Positions 58,043 through 64,000 of a DNA stretch of 64,000 bases are shown here, piece after piece. The stretch is from Carallia brachiata. Taxonomy: Eukaryota > Streptophyta > Magnoliopsida > Malpighiales > Rhizophoraceae. Where the stretch lies: contig JADCRB010000073.1 in the NCBI GenBank assembly GCA_021464245.1, positions 1,296,486 to 1,360,485 of the forward strand, written 5' to 3'. Below the pieces are notes generated by a model that ran no database searches, was not told where the DNA came from, and saw only the letters and a list, made by a program, of their open reading frames with translations. Positions within the stretch are counted from its first letter, which is position 1. Each line of letters begins with the position of its first letter. The translations under genes and the position numbers were made by a program.

Positions 58043-59929
58043 AGTTCCAAATTTGGTTTATGTACATCCTACAGCTAAATAGTTTCCTTGTTTGCTTGTG
58101 CTTGGCTGGGATGATAACCTTAAGGGTGGCTCCACGCTGGAGATCAGTAGATAAAATGAATCAATACCCTTTTTTATTATTTTTTTTGTTGGTCATTAAA
58201 GAGGATCAAAGCACATATTAAAATTAAGAGAATAAAAAAATTGGGGATTGAACGTCTAATCTCCTTCTTAACACAATGTCTCTTTCTTAATATAATGCTG
58301 ATGAATAAGCTACCCTACATACACAATTCGAAATGAACCGACATTTCTTTGCTGCCATAATAGAATAATTGAATTCTTTTGGCCCACCTGGCGAGGATAA
58401 TTTTTTAAATTGATAATTTTTCATTTAAATAATTTTAAAATAATAATAAAATAATATAAATTATTTATAAATTGAATTCATTAAAGTAAAAAAATAAATA
58501 AACTATTAAACTCATATTATTAACTTAAATTATGTAATTTTTTTAAAATTATGTGAGTCAAATATATATATATATATATATTTTGAATTGACACCACTAA
58601 AATAGGAGCCTACCGGTGCAACCGTACCAAGAAAGCATTTTTGTTTTTTTTTGGTGCTTTTTGTTTTTGGGGTGCAAAGTGCCAATAAAGCATTGGATAA
58701 GCATAAAAGAGCGTAACTGCCTAACTGGGCAGTAGGAACATTAGATAAGCGTCGCTGGAAAAATTATTGGATAAGTGTCCATGGGGTATGGCTGTTTTGC
58801 TCCTCTTTGATGTGGACTCATCACCACCCCTTCAATTCAATAATAAGAATGGACTCCACAGTTAAAACTTTGATTTTTGATACGTCCTGTATTAAGTTTA
58901 AGTTCGAATCTCACTACTTTTTAGAATAAGGTAGATGTACATACTTTATAGTGAAAGTAAATGCCTGCTGAGATTAATATTTATTATATTAGTTATTAAG
59001 ATTTTTAGAGTATGCCCCTGCTAGAAAATTTTTTTTGCCCCCACAAATTTTTAAAATCAGAAAAAAGTTTCTTTAAATTCTTTATTTTAGACGAAGATAG
59101 GTAGTAATTATGAATGTAAAAGAAGTTTAATTGTCACAAAAAAAAAAGAAAATTGTATTTTGATGCCAAGAGTGTTTATTTTGTATTAAACAGGTGAGAT
59201 ATTTTTTTTTGCAAGAATTATCATTAAATACGGAATTTTTGTCCAAAAAAAATTTCATACAATACTCAAAATTTGAAAACTATGTAAAATCTCAAAACGA
59301 TAATTCTGTATGAATATTTCTAATACAAATATTATAAATTTAAAATTATTTTTTGTTGTTTTGGAAAAAATTAAAATTAATATTATGAATTATATATATA
59401 CACACACACATTTATTTGCATGTAATTTTAAAATTTGCCCCCCTTGGTAATAATTTTTGGATTCGCCCTTATTTTAGAGTCTCTTGTGAACGAGTGACGC
59501 ATAATTCTTATTAGGCTACTAGGAGTTTTTTCAAAATTTTGTTTTTTTTAGTTAAGAACAAGATTGAAAGATTGCTCTGGTTTTAATTGAATTTATATAT
59601 TACTTATGGTTTTGGTATTATATAAAAAAAATCTCTCTCTTTTTAGGGTTTTTTTTCCCCCTTTTCTGGATGTCTTATCCGGCGGCCAAGAAGGACAGCT
59701 AAATCGGAGAGTTACACAAAGACAGACAAACGGATCCCGGTGGGATGGGCCTACACAAACTCTCGGGCCCACCCCAAAACTCTTTTTGGTTTTTTTTTAC
59801 TAATTAAAGGCCTGGGCCCATTTACAGATGCGGATATGTATCGCAACTTTTTCTTGAGAGCAACCAGGTGCTTCGTATGAAAGACGGATAACTTTTTTTT
59901 TTTTTTTTTTTTTTGAGTCCTATTAGACA

Positions 59930-60010
59930 TTTTGGGAGAAAAAAGTGAGGTTTGGTAAGATTTGAATCTCCCACCTACTGGTTGAGAGATAACTTTTTCA
60001 ACTAGTTGAA
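59930..60010 (-). mobile_element. Possible tRNA-derived SINE fragment
   Basis: The minus strand reads GTTGAGTATTTGTTCAACTAG and, about 40 bases on, GGGAGATTCAAATCTTACC, which resemble Pol III box A and box B spacing. A long T run on the plus strand (an A run on this strand) lies beside it. The call is weak. Confidence 0.3.
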
Positions 60011-61710
60011 CAAATACTCAACCTTGGATAACTTTCAATCTTAATCGGCAAGTGGGATGACATATTAAAACAAAGGTTTTAGCATTTAAACGACTATAAA
60101 AGCAGAATCAACAATTATTATTATTATTATTTTTTTAAAAGAGAGGGCGAGACATCCAGTCTAAATGACTATAAATCGGAACAAAACAATCTCACCAACA
60201 TCTTCTAAGACCAGCTGAAGTGCATTTAGTACAGCAGAATCAATAATTATAATATTCTTATGTCACTTCATGGGCATACGTGTAACATCGTAACTCTTTT
60301 CTTTTTCTTTTTGATTAATTTGTTAAATGATCTGAAAAAAAAGGGGGTGTATGATTGAAAAGGATGCATTAAGATGATATAGGCTCAGTTATTTACACCA
60401 TGTAAATATATAAATCAGAAAAATTTTATAGACACGTATAAGTACCGAAATCAAACAAATTTGGTGACGTATCAACAGTAATTAAGGATGTTGGTCACAT
60501 TGTTGAAACCAACCCAAGTCCACTCAATCAAAACAGAAACCGTTGTGTACGTGAACAAAAAAAAAAAAAAAAAAAAGAAAATTAATGGTTTACCTAAATT
60601 ACCATGTATATGGGTTAGGGTAATCAACGCAAAGGGAAGGTCACACCTGTGTTGTCTGGCTGGGATTCCCTGGCAAACGTGAGCAATGATCTAATTAGCA
60701 TCGACGGCACATTATGTGACCAAAAGTGTTTTAAATTTAATTTCTCAAGCGAGAAGAGCATCTTATCAAAAATAATTAGAGTCATCTCGATCAAGTGATA
60801 TCATATTAATTTAGATTTGAATTTCTGATATTTATCAATTATAATAATTTTATATTATTTCATTATTCTAATTGTGTCATTATTTCGTGTTAAACAAGGA
60901 ATTTTTTTTTTTAATATTCTAGATAATCCATCAATATCTGACGTTGTTTCAAATGTGAATGTCAAGGAAGATGGTCATGGCCGTGTTAGACTTGAATTTG
61001 TGCGTGGGCTATGACACACACAAGCTTGAAGCTTTTGCCAGTGTCCCATGTGCGGTATGACATGTCTAAGCAATCAAATGCTATTTCATTGGTTTAATTA
61101 TTATTGGAGACCCATTAATCCTTTATTGATTTATTTATTATTGGTTTATTTACTATTATATATATAATAATAATAGTAACATGCGAAGGGAGACTTATGG
61201 GTTATTTTAAACATACATCATGAATTTGTCCGCAAGTAATATTTCAGGAATAAAAAATTTACATTTGTGACCATATGATATAAATATGAAATGACAGTCA
61301 ACTTCTAATTTAAATAATTTAAATAGTATTAGTAGTATGTTAATAAGTGTAAAGGTGAGGATTCGAATTTTCAATTTCTTCAATTATTTTCTTTCCTCCA
61401 ATGATCTAAATTTAAGAAAAGTTAAAAAAAAAATGATATGAATATGAAATGTCCTTTGCTTTCTACTGAATTCTGCCCGGCAAATAAGGCAATTGTGCCC
61501 CAACCACACGGCAAAATGACCCAACCTTCCTCCAATAAGGATAAAGAAATCTCACATTGGCTGATCAAGTGCCCATTTGGGTCTACACATCTAGAAGAAT
61601 CATTGCACACGAAAGTGTGCAAGAAATATAATATTGTACATTACATAACCTAGAACATACAAACGATGACTTATGTGACGACTTTAGACAAGCCATATGA
61701 TAGTTCAAAT

Positions 61711-61731
61711 AGAGAGAGAGAGAGAGAGAGA
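61711..61731. repeat. (GA)n microsatellite
   Basis: About ten GA units. Confidence 0.9.
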
Positions 61732-63330
61732 TTGTTGAGCTCCTAGAAGATTGTTGTGTGGAGTCATACAGGGGCATATCAAGTGTTGAAAGAAGCCCCA
61801 CAAACTGCACAATTCATAATTTGGAGCTCCGTTATGGACCAAAAGGAAGTCCTTTATTAAATAGAAGAAAAGCAACCGTACTAATACAACTACGAAAAAT
61901 TTATGTAGATATTGCAACATATATTGTAATAGTGTAATGTGAATTTGTATTAAAACACATCAAATTAATCTCATTCCTTTGATTAAGTCAAACAAATAAG
62001 ATATGAACATCCCAAGGTCACCATAAATGAACCAAAAATTGATCTTATGAAGTGATGATGGGTGTGTTAAATAATAAAAATATTTAAATTTTTTAAAGTT
62101 AAATTTGAAATTTAAACCTTATATTTCCCTTACAAAAAACATCCCACCTTTTTAATTTAAAGATACTAGATAGGCATCTTTTTGTTGTTCAAAAAAAACT
62201 TCCCACCCTTTCGGTTTAAAGATACCAAATTAGTCTTAGTCTTGGTTCCATATTTAATTATTAATATATTCGTAATATTTTTTTTATTGTAAAAAAAATA
62301 TATTGGCATGTTTTGGAATGATGTCCAGGAACATTGAATAGGGTACAGCAGCCCCTCCACGATGTGACAAAGGCCATGCCTTGTGTTTTAGTCAGCACCT
62401 TTGAAAAGTTTAATTCAACCCCCATTAGGTGGGAGTTGAAGTGAGTGCTCCTCACTTATTAAGTAAAGAGTTTAATTTTTATAATTTTATTTTATTTTTT
62501 ATATATTTATTAAGTTTCTATGCAAACTAAAAAAAATAATTCAATTCAAAAAAAAAATTTTAATTAAATTTCACCAAAAAAAAAGAGAAAAGAAAAATTT
62601 AATACAATTAGACAGCTTCATTTTATTGTACTCGAATATGGCGACCATGCCCTATTCATTTTCTTTTGGAACAAAAGTTAAATGTAATTCAATTAAATTA
62701 TACAGTATGCCGACCAATGTCCTCTTCATTTTTTTTTTTTGAAAAAGAGTAGTCGCATATATATTAAGTATAATATTTACATATTGATACTAATTTTTAT
62801 ATTGTTGATATTTTTATTCAACCGCGTCCATAAGAGAGATTCACAAATAACAATAAAATTAAATAAATTCTTTTATTTCTGATTATAATAATAACAAATT
62901 TAAAATTTAATATTATACTCTCAATTAAACCGTCCATTTAAGAGCACAGGAGACAGCAAAGGGAGTTGAATCAAGTCCTTTTCGTTCGTGAATAAATTGT
63001 CTAATATTATAAATAAAAATTGTATGATTATTTGTTACTTTTACAATGAAGTTGTGCAGCCTTGCTCTTTGTTTTAACAAGAAGATAGGAGAATTGTTTT
63101 TCATGTAAAATAATCGAAAAAAGTCGAGAATGTAGTCGTGATTGATGGCATTATTTAATTGGAAATTTAGACCCATATGAGTCATATTCACAAACGCCAA
63201 ATAAGAGCAAATCAATTACATTTGGATTTGCCTATCAAATTGATCTGTCAACTTCAATTCGGAACAACAAGGCTGCCTTTTTTTAGGGTAATACGGAAAC
63301 TGTTATTAGCTAAATAATTTTGTCATATAA

Positions 63331-63468
63331 ATTGATTATATTGTAATAATAAGTATTTTTTTTACAATTATAATAATAAAATATATAATAAAAAAGTATA
63401 ATTATTTTTTAATTTATATTTTATAATTACAATTATAAAAAAATTACTTATTATTATAATATAATCAA
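63331..63468. repeat. MITE-like inverted repeat
   Basis: The left arm, TTGATTATATTGTAATAATAAG, then TACAATTATAAT, is mirrored by ACAATTATAA, then TTACTTATTATTATAATATAATCAA, on the right. The arms are about 50 bases with few mismatches. No ORF is present. Confidence 0.65.
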
Positions 63469-64000
63469 AATATGATTTTTTTTATATGTCCATATACTAA
63501 TTCCCTCGATGATAAATAAAGCTGTCATCATGTGGGACATAATTTCATTTTCAAGATTGCTCACAAGTCTGACAAGTTTTTCAACTAATTAACTATGGTG
63601 ATTAAGTGGGGCAATTACTTTAAAAATTAAATTATCATAAGTTTTCTTTCTTTTTAATGAGCGTTTTCTGTAAAGTTTAAACTCGTGTAGATTAATAAGT
63701 GAATCTACTTGTAATATAATCGAATTAATACTTGTTGGTATCATAAAATAATTACGAAAGTTTCATAATTAAGACCTAATTATTGTATTTACACATATTA
63801 CAAGTACATTTCAATTCGCCTAATTAAAGCTATCATAAAATAATTTATTTCAAAACAATTCTTATTCTCTAGACAGCCAAAAAGACTCCTTTTTTTAAGT
63901 AACCTCGAACTCAAAAATTTTGATCCTAAAATCCATTAAAGCAGCGCTGAGTTAAAAGGTATTTATTGATAATAAAACTCTATCCTTACATTAAGATACG

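Larger units (their letters stand above)
55961..64000. other. Intergenic spacer, gene-free
   Basis: About 8 kb of AT-rich DNA with no coding region I can support. Contents: a candidate minus-strand core promoter near 58011-58042, three GATAAG-type motifs at 58690-58775, a SINE-like stretch at 59930-60010, a (GA)n tract at 61711-61731 and an inverted repeat at 63331-63468. The block 61440-61620 is less AT-rich than its surroundings, with no recognised content. Confidence 0.55.

Overview
This is a nuclear window from a core eudicot. The genes have many short exons with GT-AG introns (one GC-AG), the spacers are very AT-rich with (AT)n and (GA)n/(CT)n microsatellites, and tRNA-derived SINEs and MITE/MULE-type elements sit in introns and spacers. 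I cannot name the species. I found no CRISPR array, prokaryotic island, viral gene or toxin gene, and I do not claim an undescribed biological system here.

Layout: (1) 2-1431 (+), the 3' part of a P-class PPR gene with a one-base frameshift. (2) 2383-16150 (-), a complete 32-exon exportin-4 gene, damaged only in exons 21-22 by what look like five single-base losses. (3) 17649-19445 (+), an intact 598-aa P-class PPR protein. (4) 20828-23497 (-), a six-exon RBM42-type RRM protein of 252 aa. (5) About 27940-37188 (+), a JMJ16-type JmjN/JmjC histone demethylase with a leader intron of about 2 kb and eleven coding exons; coding exon 1 has a frame problem. (6) 44174-44773 (-), an intronless ALOG/LSH nuclear protein. 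(7) 52577-55330 (-), a nine-exon threonine aldolase of 358 aa. The remaining spacers (about 23.5-27.9, 37.2-44.2, 45.5-52.5 and 55.9-64 kb) hold no gene I can support, but they do hold several repeats.

The genes do not form a pathway. They share ancestry: as I recall the Arabidopsis locus order, they interleave At3g04490-At3g04520 (exportin-4, RRM protein, LSH2, THA2) with At1g08610-At1g08630 (PPR, JMJ16, THA1). The window therefore looks like a less-fractionated version of two Arabidopsis blocks. The second theme is sequence integrity. Frame breaks occur in the first PPR gene, exportin-4 and JMJ16, and one conserved codon is missing from the LSH gene. All but one of these are best explained by lost bases, and five of them fall within 210 bp. 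That points to a local consensus error more than to gene death, but only reads or transcripts can decide.

The exon boundaries were worked out by hand from splice-site consensus, phase continuity and remembered family sequence. No alignment was run.
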